A DNA stretch of 64,000 nucleotides from Pseudorhodobacter antarcticus (lineage in GTDB: Bacteria; Pseudomonadota; Alphaproteobacteria; Rhodobacterales; Rhodobacteraceae): contig CAMAQR010000012.1 in assembly GCA_945860375.1 (NCBI GenBank), forward strand, positions 1-64,000, read 5' to 3'. The notes beneath the pieces were generated by a model. That model saw only the letters and a list, made by a program, of their open reading frames with translations. It made no database searches and was not told the origin of the DNA. Below are positions 45,722 through 54,069 of this stretch, piece by piece (position 1 is the first letter of the stretch; each line of letters opens with the position of its first letter). The translations under genes were made by a program, and so were the position numbers.

Positions 45722-45750
45722 TTGACCCCCCACCGCACAAACCCTATACG
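45722..45750 (+). promoter_or_regulatory. predicted promoter for rplS-rpmE
   Basis: TTGACC (45722-45727), a C-rich 17-base spacer and TATACG (45745-45750), the same -10 as before rpmC and rplO. The leader to rplS is about 200 bases and contains no gene. Confidence 0.6.
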
Positions 45751-45958
45751 CGCAAAGTCAGGGGTAGAAATGCCCATCTGGCCCGATTCCTTTTGCGCCT
45801 GCGCGTCTGCCGACTTCAGCAAACGTGGCACAATCATCGGTACGTCAAAACGCACGCGCCACCTCTGGCGGGCTTACATTTCGTAGGGACCCGGCCGAAG
45901 ACCAAAGCTCTGGCGCAGCATCACTTCGGGGAATACCCCGAGCATAAAAGGAAACGCG

Positions 45959-46333
45959 ATGAACCTTATCGCCATACTCGAAGCCGAGCAGATTGCTGCG
46001 CTTGGCAAGAAAATCCCGGATTTCAAAGCCGGGGATACCATCCGCGTTGGTTACAAAGTGACCGAAGGCACCCGCTCGCGCGTGCAGGCTTACGAAGGCG
46101 TTGTGATCGCCCGCAAAGGTGGCTCGACCATCTCTGCATCGTTCACCGTGCGCAAGATCTCGTTCGGCGAAGGCGTGGAACGCGTGTTCCCGCTGTACTC
46201 GACCAACATCGACAGCATCGAAGTCGTGCGTCGTGGCCGTGTGCGTCGCGCCAAACTGTACTATCTGCGCGACCGTCGCGGCAAGTCGGCCCGGATTGTC
46301 GAAGACACCAATTACAAACCCAAAGCGGAATAA
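45959..46333 (+). CDS. rplS: 50S ribosomal protein L19
   Basis: The 124-residue L19 at the subunit interface has [40 protein letters not shown] and [28 protein letters not shown] precedes the ATG. Twelve bases separate it from rpmE. Confidence 0.98.
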   Translation: MNLIAILEAEQIAALGKKIPDFKAGDTIRVGYKVTEGTRSRVQAYEGVVIARKGGSTISASFTVRKISFGEGVERVFPLYSTNIDSIEVVRRGRVRRAKLYYLRDRRGKSARIVEDTNYKPKAE

Positions 46334-46344
46334 GGAACAGGGCG

Positions 46345-46566
46345 ATGAAAGACGGAATTCACCCCGACTACCACACCATCAACGTCAAAATGACCGATGG
46401 CACCGTGTTCCAGACCAAAACCACCTGGGGCAAAGAAGGCGACCAAATGGCGCTGGACATCGACCCGCTCGCACACCCCGCGTGGACCGGTGGTTCGGCC
46501 AAGCTGATGGACACCGGCGGCCGCGTGTCGAAGTTCAAGAACAAATACGCCGGTCTGGGTTTCTGA
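46345..46566 (+). CDS. rpmE: 50S ribosomal protein L31
   Basis: The 73-residue product has [20 protein letters not shown] and ends [11 protein letters not shown]. Cysteines are absent, so this is a zinc-independent L31 (C-minus) version, which would not act as a zinc reserve. Ends at a strong terminator. Confidence 0.96.
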   Translation: MKDGIHPDYHTINVKMTDGTVFQTKTTWGKEGDQMALDIDPLAHPAWTGGSAKLMDTGGRVSKFKNKYAGLGF

Positions 46567-46587
46567 TCCACACCGCTGCGACATTGG

Positions 46588-46614
46588 GGGCGTCTCTGCG
46601 GAGGCGCCCTTTTT
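46588..46614 (+). terminator. terminator after rpmE
   Basis: GGGCGTCTC (46588-46596) and GAGGCGCCC (46601-46609), nine pairs with one G.U, then TTTTT. Confidence 0.9.
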
Positions 46615-46664
46615 CATGTCTGATTTCCCGTGCCAGATGGCCGTTGTTCCCGCATACTGCGCCA

Positions 46665-47081
46665 ATGCGTGCCTTGATCCTTGCCCTTTGCCTTGCCACC
46701 CCCGCCTCGGCTCAAACGGTGTTTGACCAAGCTGCGGGATTGTATGGCTCTGCCACCGATCCGTTCCAATCCTGCGACACCAATCCGCATGAGCTGTCCT
46801 TCACGACCCGCCCCAACCATCTGATCCTGCGCTGGCAATCTCTGCGCCTTGATGCAGATGGCCGGATGTCATCCGAAGAAGTCTACGACCTGCGCGATGC
46901 CACCGACTCCACCTTGATGATGCAACGCGAGGGCGACGCCCGCCTGCCCGAAACCGGCCAACGCCCGCTGTGGATTTTGCGCCTGACGCCGGACGGGTAT
47001 TGCATGGGCCGCACCGATTGGCCCTTGGTGCGCTGTGTCAATGCCGCCATTCGTTGCGGCAACGACGCGCCCCTCTCTTGA
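46665..47081 (+). CDS. hypothetical secreted protein
   Basis: A 138-residue protein with a clear signal peptide (MRALILALCLATPASAQT, cleavage near residue 16). The mature part has four cysteines (SCDTNP, GYCMGR, VRCVN, RCGND), which could form two disulfides in the periplasm. No known family was recognised. It sits alone between the rpmE terminator and mipZ. Confidence 0.75.
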   Translation: MRALILALCLATPASAQTVFDQAAGLYGSATDPFQSCDTNPHELSFTTRPNHLILRWQSLRLDADGRMSSEEVYDLRDATDSTLMMQREGDARLPETGQRPLWILRLTPDGYCMGRTDWPLVRCVNAAIRCGNDAPLS

Positions 47082-47160
47082 CGACACTTCCCGCTTTCCC
47101 TTCGTTCCGCTAACCGTATAGGAAGCACCTTCGGTTGAGGGCAGAACAAGGACGACAGCC

Positions 47161-47970
47161 ATGGCGCATATCATCGTGGTCGGGAACGAAAAGGGTGGTT
47201 CGGGCAAATCCACCACCTGCATGCATGTGGCGACCGCGCTGTGCCGGATGGGCCACCGTGTCGGTGCGCTTGATCTGGACCTTCGGCAGAAATCCTTTGG
47301 CCGCTACGTCGAAAACCGCCGCGCTTTTCTGGCGCGCTCCGGGCTCAACTTGCCCACACCTGATTATATCGACCTGCCCGAGGTGGAATCGTCGGCTTTG
47401 GCCGAGGGCGAAAATGCCTTCGATGCCCGTCTGTCCGCAGCCGTTGCGGCGTTGGAGCCAGTGTCCGACTTCATCCTGATCGACTGCCCGGGCAGCCACA
47501 CCCGGCTGTCACAGGTGGCCCATTCGCTGGCCGATACGCTGATCACGCCGCTGAACGACAGTTTCATCGACTTTGACCTGCTGGCGCGGGTGGATGCCGA
47601 AACCGGTCGCGTCAAAGGCCCCTCGATCTATTCCGAAATGGTCTGGAACGCGCGGCAGTTGCGGGCGCAGGCCGGGTTGAAGCCCATTGACTGGATCGTT
47701 TTGCGCAATCGTCTGGGCGCCCAGCAGATGCACAACAAGAAGAAGGTTGGCGCGGCGTTGGAGGAATTGTCCAAACGCATCGGTTTCCGTGTGTCGCCGG
47801 GTTTTTCCGAACGCGTGATCTTCCGTGAACTGTTCCCGCGCGGTCTGACGCTGTTGGACCTGAAAGACACGGGCGTGGATCAGTTGAACCTGTCCAACAT
47901 CGCCGCCCGGCAGGAACTGCGCGACCTGATGCGCGAGCTTAGATTGCCCGAAGTTCAGATCGCGTTTTGA
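47161..47970 (+). CDS. mipZ: division-plane positioning ATPase MipZ
   Basis: A ParA/MinD-type ATPase which in Caulobacter forms a gradient from ParB at the poles and inhibits FtsZ away from midcell. The 269-residue protein has the deviant Walker A VVGNEKGGSGKSTT (residues 6-19), DLDLRQKSFGRY (Walker A'), FILIDCPGSHTRLS (Walker B) and VLRNRLGAQQMHNKKKV. The 3' end overlaps a small convergent gene by 32 bases. Confidence 0.94.
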   Translation: MAHIIVVGNEKGGSGKSTTCMHVATALCRMGHRVGALDLDLRQKSFGRYVENRRAFLARSGLNLPTPDYIDLPEVESSALAEGENAFDARLSAAVAALEPVSDFILIDCPGSHTRLSQVAHSLADTLITPLNDSFIDFDLLARVDAETGRVKGPSIYSEMVWNARQLRAQAGLKPIDWIVLRNRLGAQQMHNKKKVGAALEELSKRIGFRVSPGFSERVIFRELFPRGLTLLDLKDTGVDQLNLSNIAARQELRDLMRELRLPEVQIAF

Positions 47971-48103
47971 ACAGACCCTGACGCGCCTCACGCCGCGCCT
48001 CACGGGTGCGGGTGCGTTCCAGCCGCAGATCGAACAGATCCGGCCCAGCCAATTTGCGGGAGAACAATCCCAAACTTGCAAAAAGGTCGTAAGCACGTTG
48101 CAT
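47939..48103 (-). CDS. hypothetical 54-residue basic protein
   Basis: Reads MQRAYDLFASLGLFSRKLAG, a central DLFDLRLERTRTREARREAR and ends RSELRAI. A perfect AGGAGG lies 5-6 bases before ATG 48103, strong evidence that it is translated. An amphipathic N-terminus and a charged, coiled-coil-like middle are visible. No family recognised. The frame upstream of the ATG is not chosen because of the ribosome binding site. Convergent with mipZ and overlapping its stop. Confidence 0.65.
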   Translation of the reverse strand: MQRAYDLFASLGLFSRKLAGPDLFDLRLERTRTREARREARQGLFKTRSELRAI

Positions 48104-48281
48104 GGTCGCCTCCTGCGGATGATGCATGGGGCCAAACTGACGGTAAAGCGCGGCGGGAAAATGGCCCGGAAACGGTGGATTCCCGGTATTCCGGCGCAGC
48201 AAGGAAACAATCCGTTTCCGCCTTGCGCTTGAGTGGCCTTGGTTCCCGTGCCACAACAGCCGGAGCCGAACAGGAGAAAAC

Positions 48282-49793
48282 ATGCCAAACCCCTTGTTTG
48301 ATGCGCTTTTTGCGCCGCTTGCCGCTCGTACGGCGCCACTGCTGATCCTGCAGGACGCCACCCGGATCAGCGGCGCGGATTTTGCCACAATCGTCGCGCG
48401 GACGGCCAATGCCCTGCGCGCAGCGGGCGTGCAGCCAGACGACCGCGTCGCCGTGCAGATATCCAAAACGCCGCAATCTTTGGCGCTTTATGCGGCGGCC
48501 ACGGCCATAGGTGCCATTTTTCTGCCGCTGAACACCGCTTACACCGCCGATGAACTGTCCTATTTTCTTGGCAACGCCACGCCGCGCCTGTTCATCTGTG
48601 ATCCGGCGCGTGCCGTTGATCTGGCCGCGATCGCCGCACAGCACGGCGCGCAGCTGCTGACACTGGACGCGGCAGGACATGGCAGTCTGCCTGATCTGAT
48701 GGCTTTGCAGCCGGACCATTTCGCAGCAACCGACCGAGACGCCAATGATTTGGCGGCCATCCTGTACACTTCGGGCACCACGGGCCGTTCCAAAGGCGCC
48801 ATGCTGACACATGGCAACCTGTTGTCGAACGCGCAGACGCTGGCCAAGCTGTGGCGCTTTACTGACCAAGACACACTGTTGCACGCCCTGCCGATTTTTC
48901 ACACCCACGGGCTGTTCGTAGCCTCCAACACCGCCTTGCTGACCAGGGCCGCCATGATCTTTCTGCCCAACTTTGATGCCGAAACCGTTTTGCGCCTGAT
49001 GCCGCAAGCGACGGTGATGATGGGCGTGCCTACCTTTTACACCCGGTTGCTGGACGCCCCCGGCCTTGCCAATGCCGCCCGCAACATGCGCCTTTTCATC
49101 TCGGGTTCTGCGCCGTTGCTGGCCGAAACCCATGCTGCGTTTCAGGCTGCCACCGGCCATCGCATTCTGGAACGCTATGGCATGACCGAAACCAACATGA
49201 ACACCTCAAACCCCTATGACGGCGACCGTCGTGCCGGAACTGTGGGCTTGCCGCTGCCCGATGTTGAATTGCGCATCACAATCGACTGCGCAGAGGTTCC
49301 GTCCGGGCAGGTCGGCATGATCCGCGTTCGCGGCCCCAATGTTTTCGCCGGTTACTGGCAGATGCCTGAGAAAACCGCCGAGGAACTGACCGCGGACGGC
49401 TGGTTCCTGACCGGAGATCTGGCGACACAAAGCCCGGATGGCTATGTCACCATCGTGGGGCGGGCCAAAGACCTGATCATCACGGGCGGCTTTAACGTCT
49501 ACCCCAAAGAGGTGGAACTGCTGCTGGACGAGGTGCCGGGCGTGCTGGAATCCGCCGTGATCGGCCTGCCGCACCCTGATTTTGGCGAGGCGGTGTTTGC
49601 TGTGTTGACCCCCCGAAAAGAGGTGACCTTGGATGCGGATGTCGTGCTGGCGGCAATCCGAGAAAAACTGGCGCGGTTCAAACAACCCAAAGCCGCCGTG
49701 GTGCTGGCCGATTTGCCGCGCAATGCGATGGGCAAAGTGCAAAAGAACCTCCTTCGCACTCAGTATGCCGCGTGGTACTTGCCAAAAGGTTAA
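48282..49793 (+). CDS. matB: malonyl-CoA synthetase (MatB-like, AMP-forming)
   Basis: Activates malonate with ATP and CoA. The 503-residue ANL enzyme has the P-loop YTSGTTGRSKGAMLTHGNLL, LPIFHTHGLF, the MatB-type RYGMTETNMNTSNPYDGDRR, GWFLTGDLA and the final Lys region LPRNAMGKVQKNLLR. The MatB call rests on the dicarboxylate-binding RYGMTE...SNPYDG Arg segment. Malonyl-CoA decarboxylase and malonate transport genes are not adjacent. Confidence 0.85.
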   Translation: MPNPLFDALFAPLAARTAPLLILQDATRISGADFATIVARTANALRAAGVQPDDRVAVQISKTPQSLALYAAATAIGAIFLPLNTAYTADELSYFLGNATPRLFICDPARAVDLAAIAAQHGAQLLTLDAAGHGSLPDLMALQPDHFAATDRDANDLAAILYTSGTTGRSKGAMLTHGNLLSNAQTLAKLWRFTDQDTLLHALPIFHTHGLFVASNTALLTRAAMIFLPNFDAETVLRLMPQATVMMGVPTFYTRLLDAPGLANAARNMRLFISGSAPLLAETHAAFQAATGHRILERYGMTETNMNTSNPYDGDRRAGTVGLPLPDVELRITIDCAEVPSGQVGMIRVRGPNVFAGYWQMPEKTAEELTADGWFLTGDLATQSPDGYVTIVGRAKDLIITGGFNVYPKEVELLLDEVPGVLESAVIGLPHPDFGEAVFAVLTPRKEVTLDADVVLAAIREKLARFKQPKAAVVLADLPRNAMGKVQKNLLRTQYAAWYLPKG

Positions 49794-50128
49794 TCGGGAT
49801 CGGGGCTATCTGCCAATTCGCCCACCAAAAACCGCTCGAACGCGTCCAGATCGACGGGTTCGAACTGCCCGAACCCCTGCATCCAGACCGACGCGCCGCG
49901 CAGCGCGTCCGGCTCCAGCTTGCACCAGATCACCCGGCCACGACGTTCGCGGCTGATCAGGCCCGCCTCGGCCAGCAGACCAAGATGCTTGGAAATTGCG
50001 GCCAGACTCATAGCAAACGGCTCGGCCACATCCGTCACCGCCATGTCATCTTCCAGCAACATCGACAGGATCGCCCGACGGGTCGGGTCGGCGAGGGCGG
50101 CGAAAACGATGTCCAGGGGCAGGGCCAT
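49790..50128 (-). CDS. ArsR-family winged-helix transcriptional regulator
   Basis: A 112-residue regulator: FAALADPTRRAILSMLLED at the N-terminus, recognition helix FAMSLAAISKHLGLLAEAGL, wing RERRGRVIWCKLEP. No metal-binding CxC motif; this is the class often paired with an SRPBCC gene, which is absent here. ATG 50128 is 7 bases after a predicted -10, so the message may be leaderless. ATG 50206 would add 26 residues but runs through the operator. Converges with matB. Confidence 0.87.
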   Translation of the reverse strand: MALPLDIVFAALADPTRRAILSMLLEDDMAVTDVAEPFAMSLAAISKHLGLLAEAGLISRERRGRVIWCKLEPDALRGASVWMQGFGQFEPVDLDAFERFLVGELADSPDPD

Positions 50129-50134
50129 AGCGTG

Positions 50135-50175
50135 ACTATCGGCGCGGTGGGATGGATCGTCAACCAGATGGTTGA
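50135..50175 (-). promoter_or_regulatory. promoter and operator of the ArsR-family gene
   Basis: Operator palindrome TCAACCA-GA-TGGTTGA at 50160-50175. It overlaps the minus-strand -35 TTGACG (50063-frame equivalent 50163-50158), followed by 17 bases and -10 GATAGT (50140-50135). Expected start is near 50128, the A of the ATG. Confidence 0.6.
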
Positions 50176-50288
50176 ATATATGAAAGGCAGTCAGACCACC
50201 CGTCATCCCCGCCGGACACAGGCGCAGACCAATTTAAGTCATAATAAAAACAGTAGCTTAACTCAATATTGCGCGCCTATTTCCGCGC

Positions 50289-50317
50289 TTGACTCAACAC
50301 GTCACTGCCCCTAGTTA
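50289..50317 (+). promoter_or_regulatory. predicted promoter of the F0 ATP synthase operon
   Basis: TTGACT (50289-50294), 17 bases, TAGTTA (50312-50317), 28 bases before atpI. Confidence 0.5.
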
Positions 50318-50344
50318 CTGCCTCAACCATTTGGGGGTTTTGCC

Positions 50345-50707
50345 GTGGTACCGGACGCTGATCGTGCGCGCTTGGCCGCACTCGAAACGCGGATCGAAAT
50401 CGCCAAAGCCGCAGCCGCGCCCCGGCGCAGCGCCAAAGAGGACAGCCACCGGCAGGCCCAACTGGCATGGCGGATGGTGATCGAACTTGTGGCCGGTCTG
50501 ATGATCGGTTTCGGCATTGGCTTCGGCTTGGACGTTCTGTTTGGAACCATGCCGCTGTTTCTGGTGCTGTTCATACTGATGGGCTTTGCAGCAGGGGTGA
50601 AAACCATGCTGCGGTCCGCGAAAGAGATGCAGGCTAAATCAGACGCCGCGGCGACTGATCCGCACCCAAAAGCCGCTTCGGTGGCCGACGATGAAGAGGA
50701 AGACTGA
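50345..50707 (+). CDS. atpI: ATP synthase subunit I (AtpI)
   Basis: A 120-residue protein with a charged N-terminus, two helices ([20 protein letters not shown] and [20 protein letters not shown]) and an acidic tail DDEEED. AtpI-type proteins help assemble the c-ring and import magnesium. GTG start at 50345 with GGGGG upstream. First gene of the F0 operon. Confidence 0.9.
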   Translation: MVPDADRARLAALETRIEIAKAAAAPRRSAKEDSHRQAQLAWRMVIELVAGLMIGFGIGFGLDVLFGTMPLFLVLFILMGFAAGVKTMLRSAKEMQAKSDAAATDPHPKAASVADDEEED

Positions 50708-50708
50708 C

Positions 50709-51482
50709 GTGGCAGGCGAAGAGCACAGCGAACCGGGTTTGGCGTTTCACCCGCTGGACCAATTTCAGATCCATCCGCTGTTCGGCGATGGGCCGATTGC
50801 TTGGTACACCGTGACCAACGCCACCCTCTGGATGGCTTTTGCCGCGATCGGCGTGATCCTTGTGTTCGTGATGGGGTCAGCGGGTCGCTCTCTTATCCCG
50901 TCGCGCATTCAATCCGTTGGCGAGATGGCTTACACTTTTGTCCACAACATGGTCGAAGACGTGGCGGGCCATGACGGTGCAAAATACTTCCCGCTGATCA
51001 TGACCTTGTTCCTGTTCATCCTGTTCGTGAACATGCTGGGTCTGCTGCCGGGGTCATTCACCCCGACCAGCCACATCGCCGTCACCGCGATCTTGGGTTT
51101 TGGCGTATTCTTCTTCGTCACCCTGCTGGGTTTTTACAAGCACGGCATGCACTTCCTCGGCCTGTTCTGGATGAAAGACGCACCGCTTGTCCTGCGCCCG
51201 ATCATCGCGATCATTGAGGTCATCTCGTACTTCGTGCGCCCGGTCAGCCACTCCATTCGTCTGGCAGGCAACATCATGGCCGGTCACGCCGTTATCAAAG
51301 TTTTCGCCGCCTTCGCGCCAATGATCCTGATCTCATGGTTCGGTGTGCTGGTGACGCCGGTGTCGATCCTTGCGATCACCGCCATCTACGCGCTGGAGGT
51401 TCTTGTGGCCTTCATCCAAGCCTACGTCTTTACCATCCTGACCTGCGTTTACCTGAAAGATGCGCTGCATCCGGGCCACTAA
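50709..51482 (+). CDS. atpB: F0F1 ATP synthase subunit a
   Basis: The 257-residue stator subunit forms the proton half-channels with the c-ring. [14 protein letters not shown] at the N-terminus, the essential Arg in [19 protein letters not shown], and [20 protein letters not shown] at the end. The GTG start lies one base after the atpI stop. Confidence 0.95.
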   Translation: MAGEEHSEPGLAFHPLDQFQIHPLFGDGPIAWYTVTNATLWMAFAAIGVILVFVMGSAGRSLIPSRIQSVGEMAYTFVHNMVEDVAGHDGAKYFPLIMTLFLFILFVNMLGLLPGSFTPTSHIAVTAILGFGVFFFVTLLGFYKHGMHFLGLFWMKDAPLVLRPIIAIIEVISYFVRPVSHSIRLAGNIMAGHAVIKVFAAFAPMILISWFGVLVTPVSILAITAIYALEVLVAFIQAYVFTILTCVYLKDALHPGH

Positions 51483-51530
51483 ACGTTTGTCGTAAACCCA
51501 TCTAACCTATTCCATCCTAAGGAGAATATC

Positions 51531-51770
51531 ATGGACGTACTCGCAGCAGCAGAACTGGGCAAATTCATTGGTGCTGGCCTTGCCGCCATCGGGTCGGGTG
51601 CCGCAGCAATCGGTGTTGGCAACGTTGCCGGCAATTTCCTGGCGGGCGCATTGCGCAACCCGTCGGCTGCCGCTTCGCAAACCGCGACGCTGTTCATCGG
51701 TCTGGCCTTCGCAGAAGCTTTGGGGATCTTCTCGTTCCTCGTCGCTCTGCTGTTGATGTTCGCCGTCTGA
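51531..51770 (+). CDS. atpE: F0F1 ATP synthase subunit c
   Basis: A 79-residue hairpin of two helices forming the rotating ring. Loop ALRNPSAA (Arg-Asn-Pro near 42-44) contacts F1, and the proton-carrying carboxylate is Glu62 in [11 protein letters not shown]. The ion-binding context looks proton-specific. AAGGAGA precedes the ATG. Confidence 0.97.
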   Translation: MDVLAAAELGKFIGAGLAAIGSGAAAIGVGNVAGNFLAGALRNPSAAASQTATLFIGLAFAEALGIFSFLVALLLMFAV

Positions 51771-51853
51771 TCTGACGCTCGCATCCTTACGGTCGAAGGT
51801 GCCGCAGCCGCGTGGCACCTTCGAGCATTCAAAAGGGTCCGACGGAGGGCAAA

Positions 51854-52396
51854 ATGGCGACCACCACTACCGAAGCCGCAACAGATGTTGCGCACGAGGC
51901 CGCAAAGGCAGTTATGCCGCAGCTGGATCACTTGACCTTTCCGAACCAGATTTTCTGGCTTCTCGTCACGCTTGTGCTGATTTACTTCGTGCTGTCGCGC
52001 GTGGCCTTGCCGCGCATCGGCGGTGCCATCGCCGAACGCAAGGGCACGATCACCAATGATCTGGCCGCTGCCGAAGAGCTGAAGCAAAAGGCCGTCGCTG
52101 CCGAGGGTGCCTACAACGAAGCATTGGCGAAAGCCCGTGTCGAAGCAGGCAAGATCGTCGCCGAGGCCAAAGCCGACATTCAGAAAGATCTGAACAAAGC
52201 CATCGCCAAAGCGGATGCCGAAATCGCGGCCAAGACTGCGGAATCGGAAAAGCATATCGGCGAAATTCGTGCCGGAGCGCTGGAGGCCATCACCGAGGTC
52301 GCCAAAGACACGGCCAAGGAATTGGTCGCGGCTTTGGGTGGTTCGGTCGATGCCAAAGCGGTGACGGCGGCTGTCACTGCACGGTTGAAAGGGTAA
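51854..52396 (+). CDS. F0F1 ATP synthase subunit b'
   Basis: A 180-residue peripheral-stalk subunit: a short N-terminus, one membrane helix ([20 protein letters not shown]), then a long coiled coil rich in Ala, Glu and Lys. Having both b and b' is typical of photosynthetic and related alphaproteobacteria. ATG 51854 follows GGAGGG; the frame is open to 51812 but without a site. Confidence 0.93.
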   Translation: MATTTTEAATDVAHEAAKAVMPQLDHLTFPNQIFWLLVTLVLIYFVLSRVALPRIGGAIAERKGTITNDLAAAEELKQKAVAAEGAYNEALAKARVEAGKIVAEAKADIQKDLNKAIAKADAEIAAKTAESEKHIGEIRAGALEAITEVAKDTAKELVAALGGSVDAKAVTAAVTARLKG

Positions 52397-52400
52397 AGCG

Positions 52401-52958
52401 ATGAAAAAACTGATCGCGACCATGGCCTTGCTGACGGCAACTCCGGCCTTTGCGGCGGGCGGTGCCTTCTTCTCGCTGCACAACACCAACTTCGTGGTGA
52501 TGCTGGCCTTCATCCTGTTCGTGGGCATCCTGATCAAGGCGGGTGTTCCGGCCAAGATCACCGGTCTGCTCGACGCCCGCGCGGCCCAGATCAAGGCCGA
52601 ATTGGCCGAAGCAAAGGCCCTGCGTGAAGAAGCGCGGACCCTGCTGGCATCTTACGAGAAGAAGCAGAAGGAAGTGCAGGAGCAATCCGAGCGCATCATC
52701 GCCTCTGCCAAGGAAGAGGCACAAGCGGCTGCGGCTCAGGCCAAGGAAGATCTGAAACTGTCGATCGCGCGCCGTCTGGCCGCTGCCGAAGATCAGATCG
52801 CCTCGGCGCAAGCCTCGGCCCTGCGTCAGGTGCGCGAACGCGCCGTGGCTGTGGCGGTTGCGGCTGCAAGCGACGTGTTGTCCAAGCAAAGCACGGCGAT
52901 AACTGCGGCGGCGTCGATTGACGCGGCCATCGCGCAGGTTGAAGCTAAGTTCCACTAA
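52401..52958 (+). CDS. atpF: F0F1 ATP synthase subunit b
   Basis: The 185-residue second stalk subunit, with an N-terminal signal-like helix (MKKLIATMALLTATPAFA), a membrane helix (TNFVVMLAFILFVGILIKAG) and coiled coil AELAEAKALREEARTLLAS. It dimerises with b' to hold F1 against rotation. Four bases after the b' gene. Operon ends at the terminator 52976-53004; the F1 genes are elsewhere. Confidence 0.95.
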   Translation: MKKLIATMALLTATPAFAAGGAFFSLHNTNFVVMLAFILFVGILIKAGVPAKITGLLDARAAQIKAELAEAKALREEARTLLASYEKKQKEVQEQSERIIASAKEEAQAAAAQAKEDLKLSIARRLAAAEDQIASAQASALRQVRERAVAVAVAAASDVLSKQSTAITAAASIDAAIAQVEAKFH

Positions 52959-52975
52959 GCGTTTGATACGAAAAG

Positions 52976-53004
52976 AAAAGACCGGGTTCGCGCCCGGTCT
53001 TTTT
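52976..53004 (+). terminator. terminator of the F0 operon
   Basis: AAAAGACCGGG (52976-52986) and CCCGGTCTTTT (52993-53003) form a perfect 11-base-pair stem with a T-run. Confidence 0.92.
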
Positions 53005-53020
53005 GCATTCAATACAGCGC

Positions 53021-53079
53021 GTGTTGCGGTCAATAGGGTCGATCCGATGGACGCAACCGCAACACACACCGGCGGTGCC
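53021..53079 (+). repeat. inverted-repeat element, copy A
   Basis: GTGTTGCGGT (53021-53030) is the perfect inverse of ACCGCAACAC (53056-53065). The segment 53049-53079 closely matches 54028-54059 in the same orientation, on the other side of the GntR gene, and both follow a strong hairpin. Confidence 0.5.
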
Positions 53080-53125
53080 CGTCTTGGATTTTCTTCCATC
53101 TGACTCAGATTGAGGCAAATCCGCT

Positions 53126-53893
53126 TTAGCGCGACCGTTCGTGATCCAGCCGCTGTTTCGCCACAACCTCGTTGCGGGCGGCCTTGATCTGGTCAGCCAT
53201 CGACTGTTCGACAAAGTTCATATGCGCTTCGACCGCCACTTTGGCGCGGGCCGGGTCGCGGGCCTGAATGGCGGCATTGATCGCGCGGTGCTGGTCCAGC
53301 AGATTGTCGCGCGTCATCCGGTTCTTGAACATCATCTGACGGTTGTAGAACACGCCCTGCCGCAGCAAATCATACATCGACCGCATCATGTGCAGCATCA
53401 CCACATTGTGGCTGGCCTCGATGATCGCCATGTGGAAATCGGCGTCCAGACTGGCCTCATCCGCCGGATCGCGTTTCTGATGAGCGGCTTCCATCTTGGT
53501 GTAAATCGCATCGATCACCTGCAGATCGGTGTCTGACCCCATCCTTGCCGCGCGCTCTGCCGCCAGCCCCTCCATATCACGGCGGAACGAGATATAGTCG
53601 AACACCGCCTCTTCGTGGGTGGAAAACAGGTCGATCAGGGCGGGGGCAAAGGCCGAACCCAGCACGTCGGCCACAAAAATTCCAGCATTCGGGCGGGCGG
53701 TCAGAAGGCCGCGGTCCTGCAGATTGGCCACGGCGTCGCGCAGGCTGGGCCGCGATACGCCAAGTCGGTCCGACAGTTCCCGCTCGGATGGCAGGCGTTC
53801 ACCGGGTCGCAGGATGCCGCGCAGGATCAGCAGTTCAATCTGATGCACCACGGTTTGTGACAGTTTCTCAGCTTCGATCTTTTGAAAAGGCAT
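53126..53893 (-). CDS. GntR-family (FadR/FCD) transcriptional regulator
   Basis: A 255-residue regulator: winged HTH (LRPGERLPSERELSDRLGVS; RPSLRDAVANLQDRGLLTA) and an all-helical FCD domain with metal/ligand positions DADFHMAIIEASHNVVM and MNFVEQSM. PdhR/LldR-like; ligand unknown. ATG 53893 is preceded by CGGAG; longer starts at 53908 and 53950 are possible. No obvious target gene is adjacent. Confidence 0.9.
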   Translation of the reverse strand: MPFQKIEAEKLSQTVVHQIELLILRGILRPGERLPSERELSDRLGVSRPSLRDAVANLQDRGLLTARPNAGIFVADVLGSAFAPALIDLFSTHEEAVFDYISFRRDMEGLAAERAARMGSDTDLQVIDAIYTKMEAAHQKRDPADEASLDADFHMAIIEASHNVVMLHMMRSMYDLLRQGVFYNRQMMFKNRMTRDNLLDQHRAINAAIQARDPARAKVAVEAHMNFVEQSMADQIKAARNEVVAKQRLDHERSR

Positions 53894-53948
53894 GGTGCGC
53901 TCCGGCATTGGTTTGAATGTATGACCAATTCGGGCGCATCTCAATGAC

Positions 53949-53975
53949 AAAGGGCCGGGATGATCCCGGCCCTTT
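53949..53975. terminator. bidirectional hairpin between ompA-like and gntR genes
   Basis: AAAGGGCCGGGA (53949-53960) and TCCCGGCCCTTT (53964-53975), a perfect 12-base-pair stem. On the minus strand it would end the OmpA-family message. Confidence 0.85.
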
Positions 53976-53998
53976 GCGTGTTAACTCGAACCTGATGT

Positions 53999-54059
53999 GG
54001 CGTTGCGTTCGATCGGGTTTGGCCGGTGGAACGCAACCGCAACATGCGCCGGTAGTGCC
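53999..54059 (+). repeat. inverted-repeat element, copy B
   Basis: GTTGCGTT (54002-54009) and AACGCAAC (54030-54037) are inverse, and 54028-54059 aligns with 53049-53079 (GCAACCGCAACA core). See copy A. Confidence 0.5.
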
Positions 54060-54069
54060 TATCCTGCGT

